Shown here piece after piece: positions 15,868-27,728 of a DNA stretch of 64,000 nt. The stretch is from UBA10649 sp963842725 (GTDB taxonomy: Bacteria > Actinomycetota > Actinomycetes > S36-B12): positions 1,736,001 to 1,800,000 of the forward strand of contig CAWJHN010000004.1 in assembly GCA_963842725.1 (NCBI GenBank), in the 5' to 3' direction. The position numbers and the translations under genes are program-made. The notes beneath the pieces are model-generated. The model was not told where the DNA came from. It was given only the letters and a program-made list of their open reading frames with translations, and did not search any database. Every line of letters starts with the position of its first letter. The stretch's first letter is position 1.

Positions 15868-17853
15868 TCAGATGTCGCGGGGATCGACGTGCACGTGCAC
15901 CGGCCGGTTTCGGCTCCGGGCCGCCCGCACCGCCGTGATGGCCCGCAGCTCCTGGCTCAGGCGCGCCGCCTGCTCGCGCGGCACCACGACGAGCCCTCGC
16001 TGCCGACCCTGCTCCTCGCCGTCGTCGATCGGCACCGGGCCCAGCAGCCGATGCGGCACGGAGAGGGCAGCCGCGACGTCGACGATGTCCGAGGGATCGC
16101 CCACGAGCGCTGCCATCCGGGTCGCCGGCGGCAGGCCGGCGGCCGTCCGCTCCGCGAGCTCGCGAGCCGCGAACCATGGGGCGTCCCACCGGACCAGGGC
16201 CTGCACGGCCGGCGCGGCGTTGTCGGCGGTGACCACCACCGCTGCCCGTGGCACCGCCAGTCGGGCGGCCGCGAACCAGCGGCGGACCGCATCCTCGCCC
16301 GCGTCGAGGTGTGGCCGCTGCAGCGCGGTACGCGCGTCGAGGATCAGGACCGCACGGTATCCCGGATCGCAGGCCGGCTCGGCGCCCGGCGTGGCCACCA
16401 CCAGGCACGGCTCGTCCGGCACGTCGGCGATCATCCGTCCGCCATGGCTCGACAGCACCGGCACCCCGGGAAACGCCCGTCCGATCTCCTCGGCGGTGCG
16501 CTCGGAGCCGACCGCCACGGCCCGCAGGCGCCGTCCGCCGCATTCGGGGCACGTCCAGCCGCCGGCGAGCGAGCCGCACCAGTCGCATTGAGGAGCGGCC
16601 GCTCCCGACGCGAGCTGGAGCGGGCCACCGCAGCCGCAGCGGGCCGGCAGGCGGCAGGACTGACAGGACAGGACCGGAAGGTATCCGCGCCTGCCCACCT
16701 GCACGAGCACCGGGCCGGTGGCCAGGGCGGCTCGAGCGACCTCCCAGGCGTGGTGGGGTATGCGCGCGGCGGCTGCCGCGGCGTCGCGCGCCGCATCATC
16801 GGGGCTCAGGGCCCGGACGACGGGGGCCCGATCACGAACCGTGCCGCGCGTCGGCTCGACCGATCGCGCCCAGCCGGTCTCGCACCACAGCTGGGTCACC
16901 AGCGAACGGGCCGGGGAACCGACCACGAGGTCGCAGCCGGACAGGTGGGACCGCATGGCGGCCACGTCGCGGGCATCCCAGTAGGGCGCCTGCGGATCGA
17001 CGAGGGCATCGTCCCCGTCGTCCCAGACGACCAGGAGCCGAAGGTCGGGCATGGGGGCGAAGACAGCGGCCCGGGTGCCCACCACGAGCCGGGCCCCGCC
17101 GCGCAGGATGCGAACGAACTCGCGATACCGCCGTTCCGGCCCCTGATCCGCAGTGAGCACGGAGACCACGCCGCCCGCGCGCGCGCCCGGCACCTGCGCG
17201 AGCACCCGGTTGACGTCCGCGGCGTCCGGCACGACCACGATCACGCCCCCGTGGGGCTGCCCGAGCACGGCATCGACCAGTCCCGCCAGGTCTCGAGCCC
17301 ACGAGGTGGCAGGGGCGCAGGACCAGGCCGCACGGGTGCCCGAGGCACCGGGCGCGGCGAGTCGTCGCAGGAGCGCGGGGCCGTTCGAATAGGCCGCCCA
17401 CCTGTCGGCGGCCTCGGGATCTGGCGACCCCTGCCACGTCGCCGGCAGGACCACGACGCCCTCCGCCCTTCCATGGCGCGGGGGCACCGCCGCCCGGACC
17501 ACGTCGCTGAACGTGCCCGCGTAGCGCTCGGCGACCTCCTGGACCAGCGCGAGCGTGTCCGGCGTGAGGACCGGCTCGGAGCCGATGACGCGTTCGAGGG
17601 GCTTGAGCGAGCCCACGTGCTCCGCCTCGTCGCGGCGTTCGACGAGGTAGGCGTCCGTCAATCGGCCGGCGAATCGCACCCGCACCCGGGTGCCGGGCAC
17701 GGCGGCCGCGTCGAGCGCCTCGGGTACCGCGTAGTCGAAGACGCGGTCGAGGTGGGGCAGCGACGAGTCGATCAGGACCTGCGCGACGGGTCGGGACGCG
17801 TACTCGGCGGCCGCGGTCGGCGTACGCCGCCGACGCGCCGGGGGCTCCGGCAC
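15868..17853 (-). CDS. priA: Primosomal protein N' (PriA), helicase motifs missing
   Basis: Replication-restart factor PriA that loads the primosome at stalled forks. Seen are the N-terminal DNA-binding domain (VAQVLIDSSLPHLDRVFDY) and a C-terminal zinc region with paired cysteines (SCQSCRLPARCGCGG, CDWCGS, CPECGG). The region where other PriAs have a Walker A GxxGxGKT reads GGVIVVVPDAADVNRVL, and the DEEH box is replaced by VVWDDGDD, so ATP-driven unwinding is unlikely; this is the known actinobacterial form. The frame is open well into metK. I take GTG at 17853 (661 residues); a CTG at the metK stop is an alternative. Confidence 0.88.
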   Translation of the reverse strand: MPEPPARRRRTPTAAAEYASRPVAQVLIDSSLPHLDRVFDYAVPEALDAAAVPGTRVRVRFAGRLTDAYLVERRDEAEHVGSLKPLERVIGSEPVLTPDTLALVQEVAERYAGTFSDVVRAAVPPRHGRAEGVVVLPATWQGSPDPEAADRWAAYSNGPALLRRLAAPGASGTRAAWSCAPATSWARDLAGLVDAVLGQPHGGVIVVVPDAADVNRVLAQVPGARAGGVVSVLTADQGPERRYREFVRILRGGARLVVGTRAAVFAPMPDLRLLVVWDDGDDALVDPQAPYWDARDVAAMRSHLSGCDLVVGSPARSLVTQLWCETGWARSVEPTRGTVRDRAPVVRALSPDDAARDAAAAAARIPHHAWEVARAALATGPVLVQVGRRGYLPVLSCQSCRLPARCGCGGPLQLASGAAAPQCDWCGSLAGGWTCPECGGRRLRAVAVGSERTAEEIGRAFPGVPVLSSHGGRMIADVPDEPCLVVATPGAEPACDPGYRAVLILDARTALQRPHLDAGEDAVRRWFAAARLAVPRAAVVVTADNAAPAVQALVRWDAPWFAARELAERTAAGLPPATRMAALVGDPSDIVDVAAALSVPHRLLGPVPIDDGEEQGRQRGLVVVPREQAARLSQELRAITAVRAARSRNRPVHVHVDPRDI

Positions 17854-17894
17854 GAGCGACAGCTGGTCCGGGGCACCGGCCCCCGAGTCGGCGG

Positions 17895-19145
17895 TCAGGC
17901 GCCCGCCGCTGCCTTGAGCTCGTCCGCCCGGTCGGTGGCCTCCCACGTGAAGGTCGGGCCGACGGCGGTGCGATGCGCCGGATCGGCTGCGTCGAGCAGC
18001 CAGTTGCTGCCCTGCGGACGACCGAAGTGGCCGTAGGCCGCCGCCACTCGGTAGATCGGCCGCAGCAGGTCGAGGTCGCGGATGATCGCCGCGGGGCGCA
18101 GGTCGAAGACCTGGAGCACGGCCGCCTGGATCTGCTCGTCGGGCAGGACGCCGGTGCCGAACGTCTCCACGAACACCCCGACCGGATGCGCCTTGCCGAT
18201 CGCGTAGGCCACCTGGACCTCGCAGCGCGTGGCCAGTCCGGCCGCGACGACGTTCTTGGCGACCCACCGCGTCGCGTAGGCGCCCGACCGGTCGACCTTC
18301 GACGGGTCCTTGCCGGAGAACGCACCGCCACCGTGCCGGGCCATGCCGCCATACGTGTCGACGATGATCTTGCGACCGGTGAGCCCGGCGTCGCCCATCG
18401 GGCCGCCGACCTCGAACCGGCCGGTCGGGTTGACCAGCAGGCGGTAGTCGCGAGAGTCGAGGTCGACGAGGTCGAGGACCGGGTCGACGACGTGGCGCCG
18501 GATGTCGGGAGTGAGCATCGTGTCGAGGCTCACGTCGCGCGCGTGCTGCGACGAGACGACCACGGTGTCGATGCGAACCGGGCGGTCGTTCTCGTCGTAC
18601 GCGATCGTGACCTGGGTCTTGCCGTCGGGGCGCAGGTAGGGAACGGTGCCGTCCTTGCGCACCTCGGTGAGGCGTTCCGCCAGCCGATGGGCGAGCGAGA
18701 TGGGCAGCGGCATGAGCTCGTCGGTGTCGTCGCACGCGTAGCCGAACATCAGCCCCTGGTCGCCGGCGCCCTGGCGATCGAGGGGGTCGGAACTGCCCTC
18801 GGCCCGCTCCTCGAAGGCGTCGTCGACGCCCTGGGCGATGTCCGGGGACTGCGCGCCGATGGATACGGAGATGCCGCAGGACTCGCCGTCGAAGCCCTTC
18901 GTCGAGGAGTCGTAGCCGATGCCCTTGATGGTCGCCCGGACGAGGGTCATCACGTCGGCGTAGCCCTCGGTCGTCACCTCGCCTGCGACATGCACCTGAC
19001 CGGTCGTGAGCATGGTCTCGACGGCGACGCGGCTGCGGGGATCCTGGCGGAGCAGGTCGTCGAGGATCGCATCACTGATCTGGTCGGCCATCTTGTCGGG
19101 ATGGCCCTCGGTTACCGACTCGGACGTGAACAGGCGATGCGACAC
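17895..19145 (-). CDS. metK: S-adenosylmethionine synthetase
   Basis: Makes S-adenosylmethionine from methionine and ATP. Motifs: FTSESVTEGHPDKMADQISD at the N-terminus, the family signature around MFGYACDDTDELMPLPI, and the glycine-rich loop GGGAFSGKDPSKVDRS. At 416 residues the length is slightly above the 400 typical. The start is set at GTG 19145 (SHRLFTSESV), preceded by AAGGGAG; an upstream in-frame ATG would add an atypical 13 residues. No SAM riboswitch fits into the 62 bases before it. Confidence 0.96.
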   Translation of the reverse strand: MSHRLFTSESVTEGHPDKMADQISDAILDDLLRQDPRSRVAVETMLTTGQVHVAGEVTTEGYADVMTLVRATIKGIGYDSSTKGFDGESCGISVSIGAQSPDIAQGVDDAFEERAEGSSDPLDRQGAGDQGLMFGYACDDTDELMPLPISLAHRLAERLTEVRKDGTVPYLRPDGKTQVTIAYDENDRPVRIDTVVVSSQHARDVSLDTMLTPDIRRHVVDPVLDLVDLDSRDYRLLVNPTGRFEVGGPMGDAGLTGRKIIVDTYGGMARHGGGAFSGKDPSKVDRSGAYATRWVAKNVVAAGLATRCEVQVAYAIGKAHPVGVFVETFGTGVLPDEQIQAAVLQVFDLRPAAIIRDLDLLRPIYRVAAAYGHFGRPQGSNWLLDAADPAHRTAVGPTFTWEATDRADELKAAAGA

Positions 19146-19207
19146 GACACTCCCTTGCTGGCGTGACTCCCATGGGATGACCACCCTGGGAATGATGATG
19201 CGTCATC

Positions 19208-20440
19208 CTATCGAAGCGGCCGGACACCGAACGCAAGCACGGCGTCCCACACGGCATCGGCGATCTCCGCCTTGGCTGCCCGCTGCACGTGGACCTCCGA
19301 GCCGTCGCGACCGAGGATCACGACCTCGTTGTCGGACCGGCCGAACACCTGGCCTCCGCTGACGTCGTTGACCACGAGCAGGTCGCAGCCCTTTCGGGCG
19401 AGTTTCTCGCGGCCGTGTGCGAGGACGGAGTGATCTGGGTCGCCCGTCTCAGCAGCGAAGCCGACCAGCAGCGGGGCCGCGCCCACGGCCCGGCCCTCAA
19501 CCAGCTCGTGGAGGACGTCGGGGTTCTGGGCAAGGGGCAGGCTGACCGTGGCACCGAGGTCGGATCGCTTGATCTTGTGGTCGGCAGCGACGTCCGGCCG
19601 GAAGTCGGCCACGGCCGCCGCCATGACGACCACGTCGGCCCCCGGCGCCTGCTCGTGCATCGCTGTTCGGAGCTCGGCCGCCGAGCCCACGCGCACGACC
19701 TCGACGCCGGCCGGCGGGTCGACGTCCATGTGGGCCGCGACCAGCGTGACGCTCGCACCCCGCCCCACCGCGGTCCGGGCCAGCTCGACGCCCTGTCGGC
19801 CGCTGCTCGCATTGCCCAGGAACCGGACCGGGTCCCAGGCTTCGCGGGTGCCGCCGGAGCTCACCACCACGCGCATCCCGGCCATGTCCGGGGTGCCGGA
19901 ACGGGGTCCGCGGCGCAGCAGGTCCAGTACGGCGGCGACGATGGCGGCCGGCTCGGGCAGTCGCCCGGGCCCGGTGTCGGCCCCTGTGAGTCGACCGGTG
20001 GCCGGGTCCAGGACGATCACGCCGCGCTCGCGAAGGACTCCGACATTGTGCTGGGTGGCGGGGTGCTCCCACATCTCGGTGTGCATCGCCGGCGCCAGGA
20101 CCACCGGGCACCGGGCCGTGAGCAGGACGTTCGTGAGCAGGTCGTCGGCGATGCCGTGCGTGGCGCGGGCCATCAGGTCGGCCGTGGCGGGGGCGACCAC
20201 GATGCAGTCGGCCTCCTGGCCGAGCCGGACGTGGGGCACGCGGTGGGCATCGGTCCACACGCCAGTGGCCACCGGCTTGCCGGAGAGGGCCGACCAGGTC
20301 GCCTCGCCGACGAATCGCAGCGCCGCCGGGGTGGGCACGACCGTCACGTCGCAGCCGGACTCGGACAGGCCCCTGAGCACCTCGCACGCCTTGTAGGCGG
20401 CGATCCCCCCGGAGACGCCCAGGACGACGCGTGCGGTCAC
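19208..20440 (-). CDS. coaBC: CoaBC: phosphopantothenate-cysteine ligase/decarboxylase
   Basis: Two successive steps of coenzyme A synthesis. The N-terminal CoaC flavoprotein domain (about 1-180) has VLGVSGGIAAYKACE, the catalytic-His region RVPHVRLG and PAMHTEMWEHPATQ. The C-terminal CoaB domain (about 190-410) has SSGGTREAWDPVRFLGNASS, AAVADFRPD and the NDVS motif. At 410 residues the length is normal. It is downstream of rpoZ on the same strand and upstream of metK, standard for actinobacteria. Confidence 0.97.
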   Translation of the reverse strand: MTARVVLGVSGGIAAYKACEVLRGLSESGCDVTVVPTPAALRFVGEATWSALSGKPVATGVWTDAHRVPHVRLGQEADCIVVAPATADLMARATHGIADDLLTNVLLTARCPVVLAPAMHTEMWEHPATQHNVGVLRERGVIVLDPATGRLTGADTGPGRLPEPAAIVAAVLDLLRRGPRSGTPDMAGMRVVVSSGGTREAWDPVRFLGNASSGRQGVELARTAVGRGASVTLVAAHMDVDPPAGVEVVRVGSAAELRTAMHEQAPGADVVVMAAAVADFRPDVAADHKIKRSDLGATVSLPLAQNPDVLHELVEGRAVGAAPLLVGFAAETGDPDHSVLAHGREKLARKGCDLLVVNDVSGGQVFGRSDNEVVILGRDGSEVHVQRAAKAEIADAVWDAVLAFGVRPLR

Positions 20441-20500
20441 GTTGGGTGCTCCGGCCTCGAGGCGGACGTGGCTGGGTCGGGCGAACTCAGCCGGAGGGGC

Positions 20501-20809
20501 TCAGCTGGACTGGTCGAACGAGCCCGCGACCGGGGCGGCCTCGTCGGCCTCCTCGGCGATCGGCTCGGACGTCAGGAGCCCGGCGTCGATCTCGCGGAGC
20601 GCGATCGAGAGCGGCTTCTCCTGCACGTGCGTCTCGACGAGCGGCCCCACGTACTCCAGCAGGCCTTCGCCCAGCTGGGAGTAGTAGGCGTTGATCTGGC
20701 GGGCGCGCTTCGACGCGTAGATCACCAGCGAGTACTTGGAGTCGGTCTTCTCCAGCAAGGCATCGATCGAGGGATGGGTGATGCCCTCGGGCCGGGTGAC
20801 ACTGCTCAC
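20501..20809 (-). CDS. rpoZ: RNA polymerase omega subunit
   Basis: Omega supports folding and assembly of the RNA polymerase beta' subunit. The 102-residue protein has the conserved core HPSIDALLEKTDSKYSLVIY, then ASKRARQINAYYSQL and EKPLSIALREI. Its acidic C-terminal tail (EADEAAPVAGSFDQSS) is variable in the family. It sits 29 bases downstream of gmk, the usual gmk-rpoZ-coaBC order. Confidence 0.97.
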   Translation of the reverse strand: MSSVTRPEGITHPSIDALLEKTDSKYSLVIYASKRARQINAYYSQLGEGLLEYVGPLVETHVQEKPLSIALREIDAGLLTSEPIAEEADEAAPVAGSFDQSS

Positions 20810-20838
20810 GTGGAAGCCTCATTCATCGCAGATAGGGG

Positions 20839-21435
20839 TCAATCGCGGTCTTCGGGCAGGCGACCAGGCCGGTCGCCCTTCGGATCGGCTGCCCATGCTA
20901 CCAACTCCCGGGCGCACTCCCCCACATCGGCGTTCACGAGGACCACATCGAACTCGTCCGCCGCCGCCAGTTCGTCGCGGGCGGCCGCCAGCCGACGCTG
21001 CACCGCCTCGTCGGTCTCCGTGCCTCGTCCGGTCAGTCGCGACGTGAGGATCTCCCACGACGGCGGCTCCAGGAAGACGAGAAGGGCGGCCGGGACGGCG
21101 GCGCGAACCAGCCGGGCCCCCTGCACCTCGATCTCGAGCAGGACGGGATGCCCGGTGGCCCGCATCTGCTCGACCGGCTCTCGTGGCGTTCCGTACCGGT
21201 TGCCCGCGAACTGGGCCCACTCCAGCAATCCGTCGGTGCGGATCAGCTCGTCGAATCGCGCATCCGACACGAAGAAGTACTCCCGGCCGTCCTGCTCACC
21301 CGGTCGCGGGGCCCGCGTCGTGGCGCTGACCGACAGCCAGATCCGCGGATCGAGGGCCAGCGCCCGCGCCACGACCGTGCTCTTGCCGACGCCCGACGGC
21401 CCCGACACGACCACCAGCGGGGCGACCTCGGTCAT
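20839..21435 (-). CDS. gmk: Guanylate kinase
   Basis: Phosphorylates GMP (and dGMP) with ATP. The 198-residue kinase has the P-loop GPSGVGKST (about 11-19), the GMP-binding stretch SVSATTRAPRPGEQDGREYFF and EIEVQGARLV. The start ATG at 21435 overlaps the mihF stop by four bases. The frame is open further upstream, but that part is the mihF gene in another frame. Confidence 0.97.
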   Translation of the reverse strand: MTEVAPLVVVSGPSGVGKSTVVARALALDPRIWLSVSATTRAPRPGEQDGREYFFVSDARFDELIRTDGLLEWAQFAGNRYGTPREPVEQMRATGHPVLLEIEVQGARLVRAAVPAALLVFLEPPSWEILTSRLTGRGTETDEAVQRRLAAARDELAAADEFDVVLVNADVGECARELVAWAADPKGDRPGRLPEDRD

Positions 21436-21746
21436 CGAGCCTCCAGCTGCCCGATGAGGGCTGCCCGCTGCCGCTCCCCGAGACCCTGCACGCGTCGGGA
21501 CGTGGCAATGCCCAGCGCGGACATCATTCGCTCGGCCCGCACCCGGCCGACGCCGGGCAGGCACTCGAGGAGCCAGGCCACCTTCAGCCCGGCCCACAGC
21601 GGATTGGTCTGGGCACCCACGAGGACGTCGACGGCGCTCATCTGGCGTGCCTTCAGCGCGGTTCTCAGGCGGGACCGCTCGCGACGTGCCTCGATCGCGG
21701 CGGCCAGCGCCTCGCTGCGCTGGGCATCCGTGCGCGCGGGGACCAT
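21432..21746 (-). CDS. mihF: Integration host factor, actinobacterial type (mIHF)
   Basis: Nucleoid-associated DNA-binding protein specific to actinobacteria, needed for lambda-type integration in mycobacteria and acting as a global regulator. The 104-residue protein has the helix-two-turn-helix core LLECLPGVGRVRAERMMSAL preceded by a basic helix (RRERSRLRTALKARQMS). It starts at ATG 21746, which shares one base with the pyrF stop (TGATG), and overlaps gmk by ATGA. The pyrF-mihF-gmk-rpoZ order is conserved in the phylum. Confidence 0.95.
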   Translation of the reverse strand: MVPARTDAQRSEALAAAIEARRERSRLRTALKARQMSAVDVLVGAQTNPLWAGLKVAWLLECLPGVGRVRAERMMSALGIATSRRVQGLGERQRAALIGQLEAR

Positions 21747-22444
21747 CACGCGAGGTCCTGGGCAATCGCCCGGGCGGCGGCCCGGATGTCGTCGGCCCCG
21801 GTGATCGGTCGGCCGATGACGAGGAGATCGGCGCCATCGGCCACCGCCTGCCGGGGAGTGGCGACCCGGCGCTGGTCGTCGAGCGAGGCGCCCGCAGGCC
21901 GCACGCCCGGCGTGATGAGCACGACATCTGGGCCGACGGCCGACCGGATGGCCCTGACCTCGCGAGGAGAGCACACGACGGCTCGGGCCCCCGCGTCGAC
22001 GGCCAGGACGGCCAGCCGCACGGCGGCCGCCTGCGCCGGACCCCGCATGCCGATCGCGGCAAGGGAGTGCTCGTCGAGGGAGGTCAGGACCGTCACCGCG
22101 GTGATGCGGGTGTCCGGCAGGGCCGTGACGGCGGCCTCGATCATCTCCGCCCCGCCGGCGGCATGCACCGTCAGGTATGCCGGATCGAGGTGCGACACCG
22201 CCGCCGCCGCACCCCGCACCGTGGCGGGGATGTCGTGCAGCTTCAGATCGAGGAAGACGTCGATGTCGTCGCGGCCGGCCTCCGCGGCCGCCGCTCGCAC
22301 CGTGCGGACCGCGTCGGCCCCGTCCCGGCAGAAGACCTCCAGGCCCACCTTGACGGTCGAGACGACGTCGGCCACCTGCCGCGTCCACCGGGCGAGAGTG
22401 GCGAGATCCGGTGCGTCCATCGCGACGGCGACGGGGGCGAGCAC
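21746..22444 (-). CDS. pyrF: Orotidine 5'-phosphate decarboxylase
   Basis: Last step to UMP: decarboxylates OMP. This is a 232-residue TIM barrel with the catalytic block DVFLDLKLHDIPATVRGAA (DxKxxD-type, about 63-81) and the phosphate loop GVRPAG. It is the short (group I) form rather than the long mycobacterial form. The start is GTG at 22444 (LAPVAVAMDAPDLA), four bases after the pyrD stop; the frame runs further up but overlaps pyrD. Confidence 0.95.
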   Translation of the reverse strand: MLAPVAVAMDAPDLATLARWTRQVADVVSTVKVGLEVFCRDGADAVRTVRAAAAEAGRDDIDVFLDLKLHDIPATVRGAAAAVSHLDPAYLTVHAAGGAEMIEAAVTALPDTRITAVTVLTSLDEHSLAAIGMRGPAQAAAVRLAVLAVDAGARAVVCSPREVRAIRSAVGPDVVLITPGVRPAGASLDDQRRVATPRQAVADGADLLVIGRPITGADDIRAAARAIAQDLA

Positions 22445-22448
22445 GCGG

Positions 22449-23474
22449 CTACTCGGTGATGAAGTCAAGCTCCTCATCCTCCTCGGCTGGCTGGTCCGCC
22501 GGGCGATGTGCGTAGGAGATCGCCGCCGACAGGCTGGCGAATCCGCGCTCGACGAGCGCGCGCTGGAGCTCCTCGTGGATGCGCATCGGCGACGAGGGAT
22601 CGTGGAAGAGCACCGTGCCGACCGACACCGCGTTGGCACCCGCGAGGATGAACTCGAGCGCGTCGAGCCCGGTCCGGATGCCTCCCATGCCGATGATCGG
22701 CAGGTCGGGGTGCGCCTGGCGGATCTGCCAGACGCAGCGCACCGCAACCGGCCGGATGGCCGGTCCGGACAGCCCACCGGTGATCCCCGCCAGATGCGGC
22801 CGCATCGTGTCGGGATTGATCACCATCCCCAGCATCGTGTTGATCAGGGAAACACCCGTGGCACCGGCCCGGACGACGGAGTCCGCGATCGCGACGATGT
22901 CCGTGACGTCGGGCGACAGCTTGGCGAAGATCGGCATCCGCGGCTCGCTGTGCCGCTTGACCGCCTGGATGACGTTGGCAGCCATGCCCGCGTCGCAGGC
23001 GAAGACCTGACCCCGGTTCTCGACGTTCGGGCACGAGATGTTGACCTCGATGGCCGAGATGCCGCGGGCGATGCGCAGTCGGGCCGCCAGCTTCGCGTAC
23101 TCGTCGACGGTGCCCCCGGCGATGGACACGATGGTGCGCGCCCCCCGCTCCTCGAGCCAGGCGAGGTCCTGCTCGATGAATCGGTCGATGCCGGGGCCCT
23201 GGAGCCCGATCGAGTTGAGCATGCCGCTCGGCGTCTCGGCCATGCGTGGGGTGGGGCGACCCGATCGGGGCTGCATCATGACGCTCTTGGTCACGACGGC
23301 GCCGATGCGCGTGATGTCGAAGAACTGGTCGAGCTCGCGCCCGGACGCCGCGCAGCCGGACGCCGTCAGCATGGGGCTGGGCAGCTCGACGCCGGCGAGA
23401 TCGGTGGACATGTCGATGTCGACCACCGGCTCGTGCCCGGGCATCGGGCCCTGCGAGATGAGTGCGCGCGTCAT
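22449..23474 (-). CDS. pyrD: Dihydroorotate dehydrogenase, class 1B catalytic subunit
   Basis: Oxidises dihydroorotate to orotate using FMN. In class 1B the electrons leave through PyrK to NAD. Motifs: PMLTASGCAASGRELDQF, the EVNISCPNV block, the catalytic Cys in FACDAGM, and GMGGIRTGLDALEF (FMN phosphate site). The start ATG at 23474 overlaps the pyrK stop by ATGA; upstream extension runs into pyrK. Presence of PyrK shows this is the 1B type, not the membrane-bound class 2 found in mycobacteria. Confidence 0.95.
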   Translation of the reverse strand: MTRALISQGPMPGHEPVVDIDMSTDLAGVELPSPMLTASGCAASGRELDQFFDITRIGAVVTKSVMMQPRSGRPTPRMAETPSGMLNSIGLQGPGIDRFIEQDLAWLEERGARTIVSIAGGTVDEYAKLAARLRIARGISAIEVNISCPNVENRGQVFACDAGMAANVIQAVKRHSEPRMPIFAKLSPDVTDIVAIADSVVRAGATGVSLINTMLGMVINPDTMRPHLAGITGGLSGPAIRPVAVRCVWQIRQAHPDLPIIGMGGIRTGLDALEFILAGANAVSVGTVLFHDPSSPMRIHEELQRALVERGFASLSAAISYAHRPADQPAEEDEELDFITE

Positions 23475-24328
23475 CTGTGCACCTCCTCGACCGGGGCGCC
23501 GAGCGTGTCGGGCGGGATGGTGCCGACGTCGTCCCATCGGACCCGGTCACCGCGGAACACCGGCCCCTCGACGCACGAGCGGAGCATGCGGGTGACGCCG
23601 TCTTCGCCGACGACCGGAAGCACGCACGTCATGCAGATGCCGATGCCGCAGGCCATCGCCTCCTCGACCGCGCACTGGCTGTAGGCCCGGAACCTCGTCG
23701 CGATGTCGGCGACCGCCGAGAGCATCGGCATCGGCCCGCACGCATAGACCACGGCTGCATCCACCCGCTCCATCAGTCCGGTCAGCACATCGGTCACGCG
23801 GCCGCGCTCGCCGAGGGAGCCGTCGTCCGTCGTGATCGTGAGGGTCGACGCGAGCCGCTTCAGCTCGAGCACCCCGAACAGCTTCTCCTCGGTGGCCGCC
23901 CCTACGACCACGTCGACCCGACAGCCGCGCTCACGCAGCTGCTCGGCGAGCATGAAGAGCGGCGCCGCCCCGTAGCCGCCGCCCACGAGGACGCACGGGA
24001 CTCGCTCCTTGGGCAGGATGAAGGGTCGACCGAGTGGCCCGACGATGTCGATGACGTCGTGGCGGCGACGCTCGGACAGCCACTTCGTGCCCTTGCCGTG
24101 CACGCCGACCACCACGTCGAGCGTCCCGCCGTACACGCCGCGGGACTGGACCTGATGGATGGCGAACGCGCGGCGCAGCAGCATGCTGGACTCCTCGCCG
24201 CCGATGCCGAGGGTCACGAAGTGACCGGGCCGCGCTATGTCCGCGATGCCCGGCGCCGTGAGCGACAGGACGTGATACGCCCCGACCCGCCGAACGTCAA
24301 GCACCTCGCCCTTGACCTGGACCGGCAC
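23471..24328 (-). CDS. pyrK: Dihydroorotate dehydrogenase electron-transfer subunit
   Basis: Carries electrons from PyrD's FMN through FAD and a 2Fe-2S cluster to NAD+. The 285 residues hold the FAD-binding barrel (RPGHFVTLGIGG, LLRRAFAIHQ), an NAD-binding region (VLVGGGYGAAPLFML, YACGPMPMLSA) and the C-terminal iron-sulphur cysteines in EEAMACGIGICMTC, with a further Cys in LRSCVEGPVF. The start is GTG at 24328. The upstream open frame is the repeat-containing spacer after carB. Confidence 0.95.
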   Translation of the reverse strand: MPVQVKGEVLDVRRVGAYHVLSLTAPGIADIARPGHFVTLGIGGEESSMLLRRAFAIHQVQSRGVYGGTLDVVVGVHGKGTKWLSERRRHDVIDIVGPLGRPFILPKERVPCVLVGGGYGAAPLFMLAEQLRERGCRVDVVVGAATEEKLFGVLELKRLASTLTITTDDGSLGERGRVTDVLTGLMERVDAAVVYACGPMPMLSAVADIATRFRAYSQCAVEEAMACGIGICMTCVLPVVGEDGVTRMLRSCVEGPVFRGDRVRWDDVGTIPPDTLGAPVEEVHR

Positions 24329-24374
24329 GGCTAACCCCTTCCCGCGTCGGCGTGCTGCCGCCGCCTTCGTGTCG

Positions 24375-24431
24375 CTGCAGAGCGCGGAGCGCGCCGCAGC
24401 ACCAGTCCTGCAGAGCGTGGAGCGCGCCGCA
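24375..24431. repeat. Two tandem 24-base units between carB and pyrK
   Basis: The 24-base unit at 24375-24398 recurs at 24408-24431 with one mismatch, a 33-base period. Each unit contains a small GCGCG..CGCGC hairpin core. The second copy ends at the carB stop, and the pair fills much of the roughly 100-base spacer, the largest gap in an otherwise tightly overlapping operon. Confidence 0.7.

Positions 24432-27727
<3,296 letters not shown>

Positions 27728-27728
<1 letters not shown>

Noticed and set aside
15868..18735. A 955-residue PriA reaching into metK
   Set aside because: The first part is metK out of frame; PriA homology begins only after the metK stop.
19146..19207. SAM riboswitch before metK
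   Set aside because: Only 62 bases separate coaBC and metK and no multi-helix junction fits.
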